A stretch of 64,000 nt of DNA from Phorcus lineatus. Its lineage: Eukaryota > Mollusca > Gastropoda > Trochida > Trochidae. Position 1 is the first letter of the stretch. Every line of letters starts with the position of its first letter. Position numbers and translations under genes: made by a program. The stretch is from positions 28,865,429 to 28,929,428 of the forward strand of contig OV121097.1 in assembly GCA_921293015.1 (NCBI GenBank). The letters run 5' to 3'. Positions 28,301 through 38,487 of the stretch are shown piece after piece. The notes under the pieces are model-generated. The model had not been told where the DNA came from and did not search any database. It saw nothing but the letters and a program-made list of their open reading frames with translations.

Positions 28301-31300
28301 CGTTCAGTCGCTCTGTGAACTTCTTAGCAGTCTGTTCAGAGATATGATTCAATATTCATAATACATTCTAAATACCTTTAACTTTCATTAAATGATAAAA
28401 AGATTTTATTGACGATAAGATGTACAAAGTGCGTGTAATAAGAGATCTTATGATGATTCTCATTTTAATAAAAATAATATCATATTTTAAGTAAAATTAA
28501 AGTATCAGTATGATTTTGGGCAAATGGATCATTCTCAAACCCTAGTCAGAAATCATTGCTCGGATTCGAGACATAAGACATTTAAAAAGTGACCTCATAT
28601 TTTCATAAATATTATGGAAATGAAAAATACTTTAAGTTGAATTGAAATATCAGTTTGATTTTGGGCTAATGGATCATAAATAGAACCCTAGTCAGATATC
28701 ATTGCTCGAATTTGAGATATCAGCTGCATATGAAGCAAGGTTTTCGTTGAGAATTTTGACAAAATGACAACTGTCACTCCTTCAAACTGTCATCATTGAA
28801 AACAGATATTTATTTTATGAACATTGCATATACTTCTAAATATTGATTATTTCAAATGAAATACATGCACATGATCACATTGTCTTTTGATTTTAACAAA
28901 CCATTTGGACCAGTCATTAAATTTTCCTTACCAACATCTTTTCCTTTAGATACCATCATAGGAATAGTGATTATTTCTAACCCTGAGCTTACATAGCTAA
29001 AAGAACAATGCAAAAACTCACCATCCCTACATCCGTGACAGTCGGCTCCTGATGCAGGATGACGGCCTCCGTAGTAAAGTGCCCCTCTAAAGCCTCCTCC
29101 AACTGCTCCGCTGTGCAGTTGATGCTGGAGTCGGGTTGTTTGTACCAGTTGTCAGGGTACCAGCCAATGATGAACCACACATACTTCTTCCCATACAGAC
29201 CCTCCTTGTAAGCCTATAGATACATGTAATACAGTTACATTTATGGAGAGGTATTCAGAAAGTATATCGGGTCAAATTAACCTAATATAAGCACTATTTA
29301 TTTAGGCTGGTACAATTTTAAGAAAAATTGTCTAAACTTAATCAAGCTTGCCAAGTTTATTCACATGAAAAAAATGTCTTTAAAGTTTTATACATGCATA
29401 TAGCTTGGACTGGTAGTATGTACATTTCAACTAGCCATCGAGCTCTTTTACTAGCCGGGGGCTAGTGGCCTAGTCCTAATTAAGAATCCTGATAGAAATT
29501 AAAATTTCAGGTAAAAATAGTTTTGATACAAACAAGATTCTCTGAATCTTTAAGTTGCATTCTAGAAGAAGATAAAAAGTTAACAATATTTACTCTGTTG
29601 TTATAAATTAGCAGGTGACTTGGTCATTCCATTCATAAAAACAATGCTGAAAAGCAATTCGTAACATTCTTACCTGACAAAATACTCTTCTTGCCATGTC
29701 CTCATAAAACACGCCAACAATGATTCTAGCATCCCCTCTCTTAAACAAAAATATAAACATTATCTATCCTTTAATTTTTAGTAATGAAATGAGCTGAACG
29801 GTCTTCAACATATATCAATAAACAACTGATAACGAAAGAGCCATTTGCTGCATAGCTAATCAGATTTTATATAATTAATTACATAAGGTTGAAACTTTTA
29901 TTTTCCAGAAACAGCATCCTGCTACCTCAGCGTATTTATATCTGCGTAGCTCATTCAAATAGGAGCTATACAATATAAATACACTGATGTAGCAGGATGT
30001 AAAAAAAACAGGTGTTCATTGGTTGATAAATCTTGGATTTACAATACACATTGATATAAATAGGTTTGTGTGGAGTGATCCCTGTAACCCTTAAGATGAG
30101 CCCCAAATTCAGTTAACCCACGATTCAAATCTATTTGGTCTAGATATCTTTACACAAGATCTGAGTTGCTAAAGCTTTCAGTTTTATGGAAGTGAAAGAA
30201 AATAGGTTTTAAATGCTAGGCCACGGAGTGCAAGTTATAATCTCTATTGCTGAAGGATCTCTACACATTCTCCTGTTATTCGCTCAGTCCTTTAAAAAGA
30301 TGAAATAATAAAGTTTTAGTAAAGCCTCTGTTGACCAAAGGAGCCAAGGTGTCACTTAAACCTACAATTCATCATTCCCAATGGCCTAGGTATTTGTACA
30401 CAAGACATGTTCAAGAGCCCTAGATACAATGTATCAGGTTAAATATGCACAACGCAAAAGACATCATGCCATTTGCCAATCAGGCCTGATAAGCTTAATA
30501 TTTTATTAAGGGGCCACTAAGTCACCGATTCTTCAATTTTTAATCTCAACTAGCCACGGTATTTGTATACAAAATATCAGTACATACACAAGATATGATT
30601 ATCAGTTTTACACAAGATATCAGTTTTACACAAGATATCAGTTTTACACAAGATATGAGTTTTACACAAGATATCAGTTTTCAAGATCCAGTGGCTCTTG
30701 AGATGTAGTAATAAATCAAATGTCTCATGTCATAAACTAAACAATCGTATTTGACAACATACCTTCAGAGTCCTAACAGCATTTGTTGGGTCTGTCAGGA
30801 AGCTCTGCCTCACGACAATGTCAATCCCAGCAGCCTTCACTTGCGCTTCCAAATCTTCAATCGTCTGCAAGGTGAGATAATTTGATTGCATTCCAGTTAA
30901 ATGATAAAACAGTTCCAATCATTAATAATTGGGATCTTATATTCTTACAATAATCATCAATCAAAAAGAAATTTATAAATTTACAAATCTATTCATTACA
31001 ATTCTAGAGTAAATATGTTTTTATTTTTACTGATCTCATAATATTCTGTACTAGGATCAAAATACAACTTATTTGTTGAAGACATAAATTTCAGGAGCAA
31101 AATATTTCGATGAATTTACAGATGAAAAGACTTCTTCTGTTTGTTGAATTGTGGCAATTCGTTTCCATCCAAATTTCTGGAAGACTTTGACCCGGGTTGG
31201 ATTGTGAAGTGTCGCTGAAGGATGGGTTCGGAAGAATGTTGGGAATCTCTCTCTGTTTGACAGGGCAGGCGAACTTGAACCGTAACCAAGCTGGAAAAAG

Positions 31301-32582
31301 AGATGCATAGAAATCATGAATCATTTTAAAATTACTTTCTGTAATCTTTATTATTTTCAACAGCTAATTTGAACCTACTGGGGTACATATGTCCTTTTTT
31401 TAGGTTATGTTTAAATGAATTGATATTTGAACATTTGTTTATAAGAAAAATATATTTGGGAAATAACCCTTCATGTTACATACTTATCATATTTGTAATT
31501 CGTTGAAAGTGTTTGGACCTGTTTGGTGAAGCATCATTTACATATTCAAACCTTACAAGCCACATAGTCAATTGAGGTAATTGATTTCAAATTTGAATAT
31601 CATAAAACCAACAAGGAGACGGAAATCAAAGATGAAAGGTAATTGAGAATATATTTATAAGATATGTTCATAATTTGAAATGTGTAAGTCACATTAAAAG
31701 CAAAACTTACTATTTAGTCAAATATTGGTAAGGCAGGATTTGTAAATTTCATATGAAGGTATAACACAAGATCTCTGTGAAAATTCAAAACTTTACCCAT
31801 GAGAAAGTAAATGAAAATGATTATAAATTAAGAATATTTTGAGAACCACTGACATATGCATTCAGATTATTAAATCTTAAAATTTACGAATTTAAGGCAT
31901 CAGGAGATAATGAGAAATAATCTTTTTAAAAATCTTTGGCATTTAAATTGGCAATGAAAAAAAGATTACTTACAACAACTAGGTTCCACATCTTAGCAGC
32001 TTGAGCTACAAATGTAGACACAATACTGCATCCTGTGAGAACCAGAATTTTGGTCGGCTGTTCATACAACAACTGATATAATACTTTTGTACCAAGTCCT
32101 CCCATACACTGAAAAATAATTCATCATTGTCAGGGTCCATGATGGTCCATATACTCAATACAAGAGCTTTATTACCTAGATTGAAAACCTGTAAATGATT
32201 TGTCATTATTCAGCATGATTTATTTTACTTAGTTAATAAAAATAACATGAAGAAGTTGATCAACATTTTAAAATGTGTAGATTAGCGATTTTACTATCAT
32301 GATGAAATTTTACTATAAATAATAATGATCATATATTCACAACTAAATGTAATTTACCTTGCTGTCGTTATGTTTCATTTCAAGTCTGTAGTCTGGCAGG
32401 ATATCTTCTCTGTTATTAACATCCTCCAATGCCATCTCCACTGCTGGGAGACACCCCTGTCCACCAGCCCAACTCCCAGTCATTGGAAAAATAGCTCCAA
32501 TTGTGATAGTTTTATTTTTCAACCCAAAGCATGTTTGAAAACTTACTAAAATCATTAACAGAGTTATTCCGTTAGAACACAT
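19322..32582 (-). CDS. GABBR1: GABA-B receptor subunit 1 (metabotropic GABA receptor), complete
   Basis: Class C GPCR subunit that binds GABA at the plasma membrane and heterodimerises with subunit 2. Eighteen exons join in phase (2574 nt, 857 aa): 32582-32358, 32108-31974, 31290-31120, 30864-30763, 29739-29674, 29213-29022, 28331-28192, 27734-27629, 27233-27170, 26283-26206, 25471-25321, 25125-24993, 23603-23496, 22404-22200, 21660-21533, 20859-20731, 20257-20117, 19621-19322. Residues 1-20 form a signal peptide, followed by a Venus-flytrap domain (~25-410), seven membrane helices (~435-711) and a coiled coil (~736-775; [14 protein letters not shown]). The GABA-contact positions known from vertebrate GABA-B1 are all present: W38 (MTGSW), S103 (TGCS), serines in GYGSSSP (124-128), H143 (RTHPS), Y252 (GWYPDNW) and E323 (PEAPLAYD). 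This set marks subunit 1 rather than 2. No sushi domains precede the flytrap, as in the mammalian 1b form. No RXR(R) retention motif is visible beside the coiled coil. An upstream in-frame ATG at 32630 would spoil the signal peptide. The exon 11 donor (25321) was chosen over an alternative at 25265 because it alone keeps phase and family alignment. Confidence 0.96.
21060..21370. repeat. Dispersed repeat in GABA-B receptor intron 15/16 region
   Basis: Phrases such as AACTTATTTACAGCAGACAC, GGTTTGGTAGTG and GATTTGAACTTAACTCAG recur in diverged form and the same order at 36220-36510 in the ZNHIT6 gene. No open frame or terminal repeat was recognised, so the class is unknown. Confidence 0.5.
24295..24375 (-). 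repeat. tRNA-like pseudogene or SINE head
   Basis: On the minus strand TTAGCTCAAGTGGTAGAGG matches the A box and D arm, and GGTTCCGGGTTCGAATTCC matches the B box and T arm. The acceptor ends do not pair and no clean 5-bp anticodon stem is formed. It therefore reads as a degenerate tRNA or tRNA-derived SINE head rather than a working tRNA. It lies in a GABA-B receptor intron. Confidence 0.55.
24646..24745. mobile_element. Foldback inverted-repeat element (~100 bp)
   Basis: Two ~40-bp arms starting AAATAATGACCCG are near-perfect inverted copies, including TTATGGCAATAAACTCG and CGAGTTTATTTGCCATAA, around a GC-rich centre (GCTCGGGCTACGCCCT). This is typical of a small palindromic MITE. It lies in intron 12 of the GABA-B receptor gene. 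Confidence 0.65.
25630..26060. repeat. Tandem-core dispersed repeat, block 2
   Basis: This block in a GABA-B receptor intron shares the phrases AAGAAGATGAAA, TAAGGTAATGCCCCTTAGG and GCTATGCCATGCCACAAGCC with the block at 14160-15330. It has no coding content. Confidence 0.5.
26859..27121. mobile_element. MITE family B, second copy
   Basis: The 263-bp element has ends CATCTTCCCACGCATGGC and GCCATGCAGGGGAAGATG. The interior matches the 15740-15986 copy, for example GGTTTGAATAAGCC and TTGCTAAGATAGGCCTTGCC. The flanks do not show a clean duplication. It lies 49 bp from the GABA-B receptor exon ending at 27170. A 163-codon plus-strand open frame runs through it and antisense to that exon; I regard that frame as chance. 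Confidence 0.75.
28500..28725. repeat. Two-copy tandem duplication (~150 bp) in GABA-B receptor intron 6
   Basis: The segment with GATTTTGGGCAAATGGATCAT and AACCCTAGTCAGAAATCATT, followed by GCTCGGATTCGAGA, recurs ~150 bp later with about 10% change. It lies in a large intron and has no other recognisable feature. Confidence 0.6.
29915..29999. mobile_element. MITE family A, 85-bp deletion derivative
   Basis: The ends CATCCTGCTACCTCAGCG and CACTGATGTAGCAGGATG match those of the 270-571 element. The arms are ~38 bp with a ~9-bp loop, so almost all internal sequence is missing. It lies in a GABA-B receptor intron. Confidence 0.7.
30080..30590. repeat. Tandem-core dispersed repeat, block 3
   Basis: This degenerate block has phrases related to the other tandem-core blocks, such as ACACAAGATCTGAGTTGC, AAGTGAAAGAAAATAGGTTT and GCCAATCAGGCCTGATAAGC. 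It is intronic and non-coding. Confidence 0.45.
30588..30685. repeat. 20-bp minisatellite, about 5 copies
   Basis: A unit close to TTTTACACAAGATATCAG is repeated about five times with single-base changes. The unit itself resembles the ACACAAGAT phrase of the surrounding tandem-core repeat, so it probably expanded from it. Confidence 0.7.
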
Positions 32583-33241
32583 GGTGATCACTTGAGCAAA
32601 ATTATCTATGCTCGCCGAGTATGTAAACAAACCCTATCAAACAGTTATATTTACGGTTTGCATTGATGTTATCACTTGGTTGTTAGTGTGAATGTCACTT
32701 CACTTGCTGAGGATGGCGTGAAAATGGGCCATGAAACAGATGTTTATTAGGTCTCATTTTCCATGACACCATCCACTTTGACAACCGTCGCTCGCGGGTC
32801 GATGCAGGTTCGCTGCTCATGCTACTGAGCAACCCAAATGCATCCATTATGCTAAATCAGAAGCGATATATCGATTTATGTTGATGATCTCTCGCTACCT
32901 TTAAAACTTCCGGTGTGAAAAACGTCATCACTTTCGTGGTTAATTTACTAAAAGTTGAACTGGCAGGTTTTTCTGTTGCGGAAAGAAAGTTGTTTTCAAT
33001 ATTATATTTAAGAGTTAAAACTCACGACCATTCATTGATTATTAGCATATGAATATGTACAATTAATGTTAGAATTGACCATTTCTATTATGGTCTGTAC
33101 AATTCCAAACTTTAAATTTGTAAACATAATCCTCAGTTCCATCAAATTTCCTGTTTTACATATTTCACACACGTGGTAAAGAAAAACATAAACAGAGAAC
33201 GACTGCCCAGTTGCAAACGAACGCTCTTGAAGTAAAACAGA
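32583..33241. promoter_or_regulatory. Head-to-head intergenic promoter region, GABBR1/ZNHIT6
   Basis: The start codons of the GABA-B receptor gene (minus) and ZNHIT6 (plus) are 659 bp apart and diverge, so both promoters must lie here or in unseen 5' exons. A consensus ETS motif (ACTTCCGGT, 32906-32914) sits near the middle, next to AACGTCATCA. There is no obvious TATA box or CpG-dense stretch. Shared regulation is an inference. Confidence 0.5.
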
Positions 33242-36200
33242 ATGACTGAAGAGGATTTAATTAATCCAGATAAGAAAGAAGGGTCGGTGTTTTTGTTAGA
33301 TTATATTTCATTTATCCTTTTCATTTGGCACAAATGCTTGCTTGTTCACGCACGTGTCGGTGAGAGTGAGATGAAAATTTATTTATTTACAGAAATCATG
33401 ACTGATACCCTCTCGCTAATATTCTTAATGTTTTATCAATCATGAAATCAGTTTTAAAAAAAAAAATTACTAAACAGGGATACATGCCTAATTAAGAAGC
33501 CTGTGGCTGCCAGGTTTTCACTTGATTTTGTTCAATCCCCTTTGCCCGATATGCTATGTTTCCAACTCAATCTCAAATTACAATTAGTGTCAGACAAATA
33601 ATAGATGTCTTTTCAAGAATGTTGAGGTAAAACATTTAATCATTAATTAGAAGGAAAGCATAAGTGGCATACAAATTGTTGAAATGATTAAAGGAATATT
33701 TCATGTAGATAGACTTGATTTTGTTAACAAGTTAAAATCTCTTCAACTGACCACAATCCATCATGCTTAAGATTCTAATGATTTTATTAAGATCGAGTCA
33801 TTTTACTTATCCCACCACAATGAATGTTTATCAAAGCAAGATTTCATTAATGCACAACAAAAAGAAATATCAGAATTTGGTGTTTCTCTTGAATACAAAT
33901 GTGGAATACTCCTGAAACAGGCTGTGTATTTATTACAGGAAAGTGTGTACAGTATGCAAAGAAGCTGCAGCCAAATACTGCTGTCCGGGATGTTCCATTC
34001 GGACGTGTTCTCTCCCCTGTGTGAAGCAACATAAGGCAGACAGCGGCTGTACTGGTCAGCGAGATAAAACTGCCTACGTAGGAATGAAAAGCTTCACAGA
34101 TTCAAATCTGCTCAGTGGTAAGGTAACAATAGTACAGTCAGGGATTGGAAAAGACACCTTTGACAATGGGCCATTTTTGGGTGTTCAGCCTTTTTCAGGA
34201 ATTTGAATGGGCCATTCTTCTTTGAAGCGTTATAGTAACATTTTTAATTCTTACAGGCCATTTTTTCATCAAATGTACAAAATGGCCAATGGCCGTTCCT
34301 TTCCAAATCCCTGACAATACAGTTTTAAAAGATTTTTATTATATAATTAAAAAATGCAAATCTCAAAAACATATTTACATTACTGTCTTACTTTATTGTA
34401 AAGGAACATTGTCAGTGTAATGAAACCCTTGGCCTCTTCTGCCAAGCATCTTATGGTGATTTGCCATGTTTTTTTCTGAAGAACAAGTAACAAGGTGTTC
34501 TTATAGAGTGCATGTAACTGTAACATGTAACAAGCCCAGGCTCACCCAACCAAGATGGGCAGTGCCGCATGCCAGACAATCGGCTACCGGCCACAGTGGC
34601 GCTGTTCCAGCACAAATGGTGTAAAGATCTTTGAATAAAACAAAATTCGAAGTTGCCACACAAAAAAAAGCCTTGCCCGCAAGACCAAACAAAACTCTGC
34701 TCCATCCCACAACAGTCAGCCTATCAACTTCACCTGTGACATTTGTAACAGGGCATTCCTCGCCAGAATCAGTCTGATCAGCCATCTCCACATCTACAAA
34801 CTACCTTGAAGTTATGGTCATCTTCAGATATGAAGGACGAACGATATGTAACTGTGTAATTGGATCTGTCAACTATCAACTATTGTTATTTGTCAATGAT
34901 ATTCTATTATTCAGATTACAGATTTCTGGAGGATGGGGGAAGAAAAACACAAAGTTGTCGAAGAGACTTTCTGAAAATAAAACATGATAGACCTAAAGCA
35001 GTAAGTAAATTTGAAATTTATTGTTTAATCTATACAACAAAAATAATTATTATATAATGATTATTATTATTTTAATCACTCTCAATGGCAGATTCGGATT
35101 TCTTAAAATCCTTGGTTTTCATATTTTTTTAAAGTACTCACATTGATTCCTTCTATTTTAGATACAGAAAAAAAGGTGATATTTTCCCTGTTACTCATGT
35201 TGATGATTTTTGCAAGTCTGTGTTTGTTTCCACTCTGTCCAGTTGTTGAAACTTCTTAGACATGCGGAGTCTCAGGGTATAGAACTGCAGACCATGCCGT
35301 ACCCGATGTCAAAGCGGAAGAACAACAGCACATACCTCCTGTACAGGTAAGTCTTTCCAAAAATGAGATTGGACCAGGCCCTGTTAAAGCGACTCAGAGC
35401 CTCAATCATCTTCCCATGCATGGCCTATTCTTTCGTCTGCCCCAATGACTTGCTAAGATAGGAAAAGTTGTGTTTGTTACTGTAAATTAGCATCTTTGTG
35501 CTTATCAGAACAGTATCATGATAATAAACAGGCTAAAGTTTACATAACCAAAAACACATGTCACTTTTTTCTTTGGAATATGTCTGATTACAATATTGTA
35601 TTGTGCGTCAAAGGTTGCTTCTCAAATATGTTCAGTGTGGTAATGAAAGCCGTTCTTGAATGCCACTCTTAATGGGCTGCTTAGATTTATCTGGCCACAA
35701 ACCAGTGAATGCACTGGTCACACGCCCTTTTTGTGACATCATAAACAGAATCATTGCCTCGTCATCTATACATCTGTCATAACAATATCACAGAAGAAAC
35801 CCAATAATAAAAGATTTTCAGAGAATGTTTTCAACTCAAGTAGATAAATCATTTGACGAAGTATCACTGTTAAGCGTTTGGTGTAAAAAAGATATCCACA
35901 TCAATGGTAATTAAACAATTATTTAAGGCGATATTTCAGTTGAAATAATGATGCGCCACTCTGTACAGTCTGTTTATTACGTCACATCTGCGTAAATTTT
36001 ATGGCCCCTAGCCCAGGTGGGTTTTTCACAGCCGATAATTACGCTGTCTTAATGAAAGGCTAACTAAAGGTGTTTATTGGACAAATTTACAAAAATCAAG
36101 CCCAGTTCTTATTTTGTTGAAAAATCTTTGAACAAAATCAGGATGTGATAAAGTTGAGGTTAGCGGTTGTTTTAAGTTGAGATTTGTTATCTTAAAAACA

Positions 36201-38487
36201 AACAATGGTGCGTGGCAATGACTCAAACGTAATTTGAGGAACTTATTTACAGCAAACACAAAGACAAAAATAGGTTGGTAGTTTTAAGTGGGTAATTTTT
36301 TATAAAATGCATGGAAATTGTACGCAGATATTTGACTTCTTTACATTAATATCCATAGCCATTTTGATAGTTTTTAATTGAAAACCAGAAAATTTAATAA
36401 TTTTGTCATTTTAGACACAAAGATGTAACTTGAGAAAGCCGATTTGGACTTAATTTAGGACATGTTGTATTTTGGCTCTTATCTAAACCACGTTACATAT
36501 TTATGGTTCATTCTGAAAGGCACTATAAAGTAGCCTAAACACTTTGAATTAGTGTTCCAGAAATCCATTTGAAGGATAAACAAATAGTTGTTTCTTGAAA
36601 TTGAAAATAAAAATGAAAATTAATAGTTATTATGTTTTAATGTGTTTTCAGATCCAAAGAAATTTTGTGGCATATTGAGTGGGTGTTTCCTCTAGCAGAG
36701 GTCAAGTATTTCAATAAGAAGTAAGTAAGACTTCCTTTGTTGAAAGAATCATTGAAATAACTATAAACAGTTGTGATGATGAATGATAAACTTTTTAAAT
36801 GAGGAAAATTAAGAAAAAATAAATGATTTGTTGCAAATTATGACATAAGGTATAACTTCAGGCATGTTTTTGAAGAGATCTGATGAAATGTTTATTTGAT
36901 ATTTTAGATATCTAAGAAAATAAGAATGATTTGTCGCAAATAACGACAGATGGTGAAACTTGAGGCATCTTTTTGAATGTGTATTATCATTTTTAGACAG
37001 AACCAGAACCTAACATTGGAGTCAATCCTGAAAAAATACCTGAGTAGAGAGGAGGCCGATCCGCTGGTGAGACACAAACTGCGGCAGTACGAGGAGGCCG
37101 GCATTGATGGTTGTCGACTGCTCATGAAGAGCGAGGGGCGATCAGCTAAAGATGTCAGGTAAGTTGTTTCTTGCCTAATGGTACCTGAGACGATGAGATA
37201 AAGCCGTCCCCCATCTGTCTCATACTGTTTTACTGTGTGACACATGTTCTCATGGTCATTTTAGTTTTTTGTTGTTGAGAAAAGTGTTCTCATCACTGCA
37301 GTTAGATGTCATTTTCTCATCAGTGAAAATACGAGTGAAAATGCATCCCTTGTATCACAGAGGGGAAGACATCAGGAATTGAATGGTATGGCCTCACTTG
37401 TACAATCGCTTGTACTAATCGCTGTTGCTAAGTGATGATGTTACAATGGTTTGATATTGCAAAAAAACCCTTAACAACTACTTTTAAAGTAGATTACCTC
37501 TTTTTCAGCCACAGAAACATATAATGAATAGCAAATCAATAATATCCTATATCTACTCGTATCATTACAGATACCATGAGCTTGACGCCAGCAGGTCTAT
37601 CCTGGAGAACCTTCAAGGGAAGTGTCTTGTCGAGTATCCCAGCATCCTCGTGGTGCTACGAGACCAGAGTGACAGCTATGTAGTTCTCTCTAAAGGTGAG
37701 TATCCCAGGTAATCTGTTCTTGTAATTTTGGCTTCTGTACAGTAATAAGGATCTTGTTAGCTTTTCATTGAAAACTAATAGTTATCTTGGCATTTGTTGA
37801 TAAATATGTGAGATTTTTTCAATGAATATCATCATGATTGGTGTTTTGACAGGCATGATAAATACCATGGAAATCTCTAAGTTTCTGTTTTAAAGAAGAG
37901 TAGCGTGTTTTCAAGATAAAGTGATCACATGAAAATTAAAATTGCAAAAACTGCATTTTTATCAAAAGAAGTAGTCTTTAAATCAACATACCATGATCGA
38001 TTAAGCTATGAACATTCATTTCCCCACTTCAAATGAAAAGTGTTCACACAAACATGGCAGCCAGTGGTTTTTGCTTGATACGTGATTATTTCCTCTAAGA
38101 CTTGATGATTGTGTTGAGAAAAAATGTTTTGACTCTTTGAAGATTATACATTTGTCATAAAGTCATGTTTATTTGGGAAATGTTATAGAAATGAATCTTT
38201 AAAAAATCTGCTACTGCCGCTTTAAGCATGAAAAGATGACCAACATTTATTTTCCTGTCCAATCCCCAGAGGAAGAAGACAAGATGTACCAGGATAGGAG
38301 GAAGGAGAGATTTGCCAGACAGAGAAACCGCCCTTACCAGCACAGGAGTTCCGACAAGGGAGACAACTCTCACATCCAGTCTTCTTCAAACAGCTTCAGT
38401 GAGGGCTTGAACACAGACAGAGTTGATAAGATTATGGAGTCTTGTGAAACAACTTTATCTCCCTGTGACATTTCTGTGAAGGAGTAA
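33242..38487 (+). CDS. ZNHIT6: Box C/D snoRNA protein 1 (zinc finger HIT domain protein 6), complete
   Basis: BCD1/ZNHIT6 is a nuclear assembly factor that stabilises box C/D snoRNAs by helping NOP58 and SNU13 load with the R2TP machinery. Eight exons join in phase (984 nt, 327 aa): 33242-33282, 33939-34117, 34915-35000, 35243-35346, 36652-36720, 36997-37158, 37571-37695, 38270-38487. The HIT finger is at residues 17-51, with ligands C17, C20, C29, C32, C37, C41, H45 and C51 (CTVCKEAAAKYCCPGC, then CSLPCVKQHK). It is followed by the family motif RDKTAYVGMKSFT and DYRFLED, then the BCD1 body (HAESQGIELQ, WHIEWVFP, RYHELDASRSILENLQGKCL, VEYPSILVVL). The C-terminus after exon 7 is charged and serine-rich. 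The protein is shorter than the ~470-aa human form because only about 14 residues precede the finger. The exon 1 donor (GG|GTCGGT) is weak, so the first 14 residues are the least certain part. The gene is head-to-head with the GABA-B receptor gene. Confidence 0.92.
34660..34809 (+). repeat. Possible remnant of a LINE ORF2 C-terminal zinc finger
   Basis: Frame starting at 34735 reads CDICNRAFLARISLISHLH and stops at 34807-34809. A C-x2-C-x12-H finger with an R-I-x-L-x-S-H core at the end of the frame resembles the tail of reverse transcriptases in several animal LINE clades. No reverse-transcriptase core is nearby, so this would be a short 5'-truncated copy. It lies in ZNHIT6 intron 2. Confidence 0.35.
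35407..35460. mobile_element. MITE family B, truncated end
   Basis: CATCTTCCCATGCATGGC followed by CCCCAATGACTTGCTAAG matches the left ~55 bp of the 15740-15986 element; the similarity then stops. It lies in ZNHIT6 intron 4. Confidence 0.65.
36220..36510. repeat. Dispersed repeat, second copy, in ZNHIT6 intron 4
   Basis: This is a diverged relative of the 21060-21370 segment. It shares GAACTTATTTACAGCAAACAC, TAGGTTGGTAGTTTT and GATTTGGACTTAATTTAGGA in the same order and orientation on the plus strand. Confidence 0.5.

Noticed and set aside
32583-32630. Upstream in-frame ATG for the GABA-B receptor
   Set aside because: It would put 16 polar residues before the hydrophobic signal segment. The ATG at 32582 gives a conventional signal peptide.
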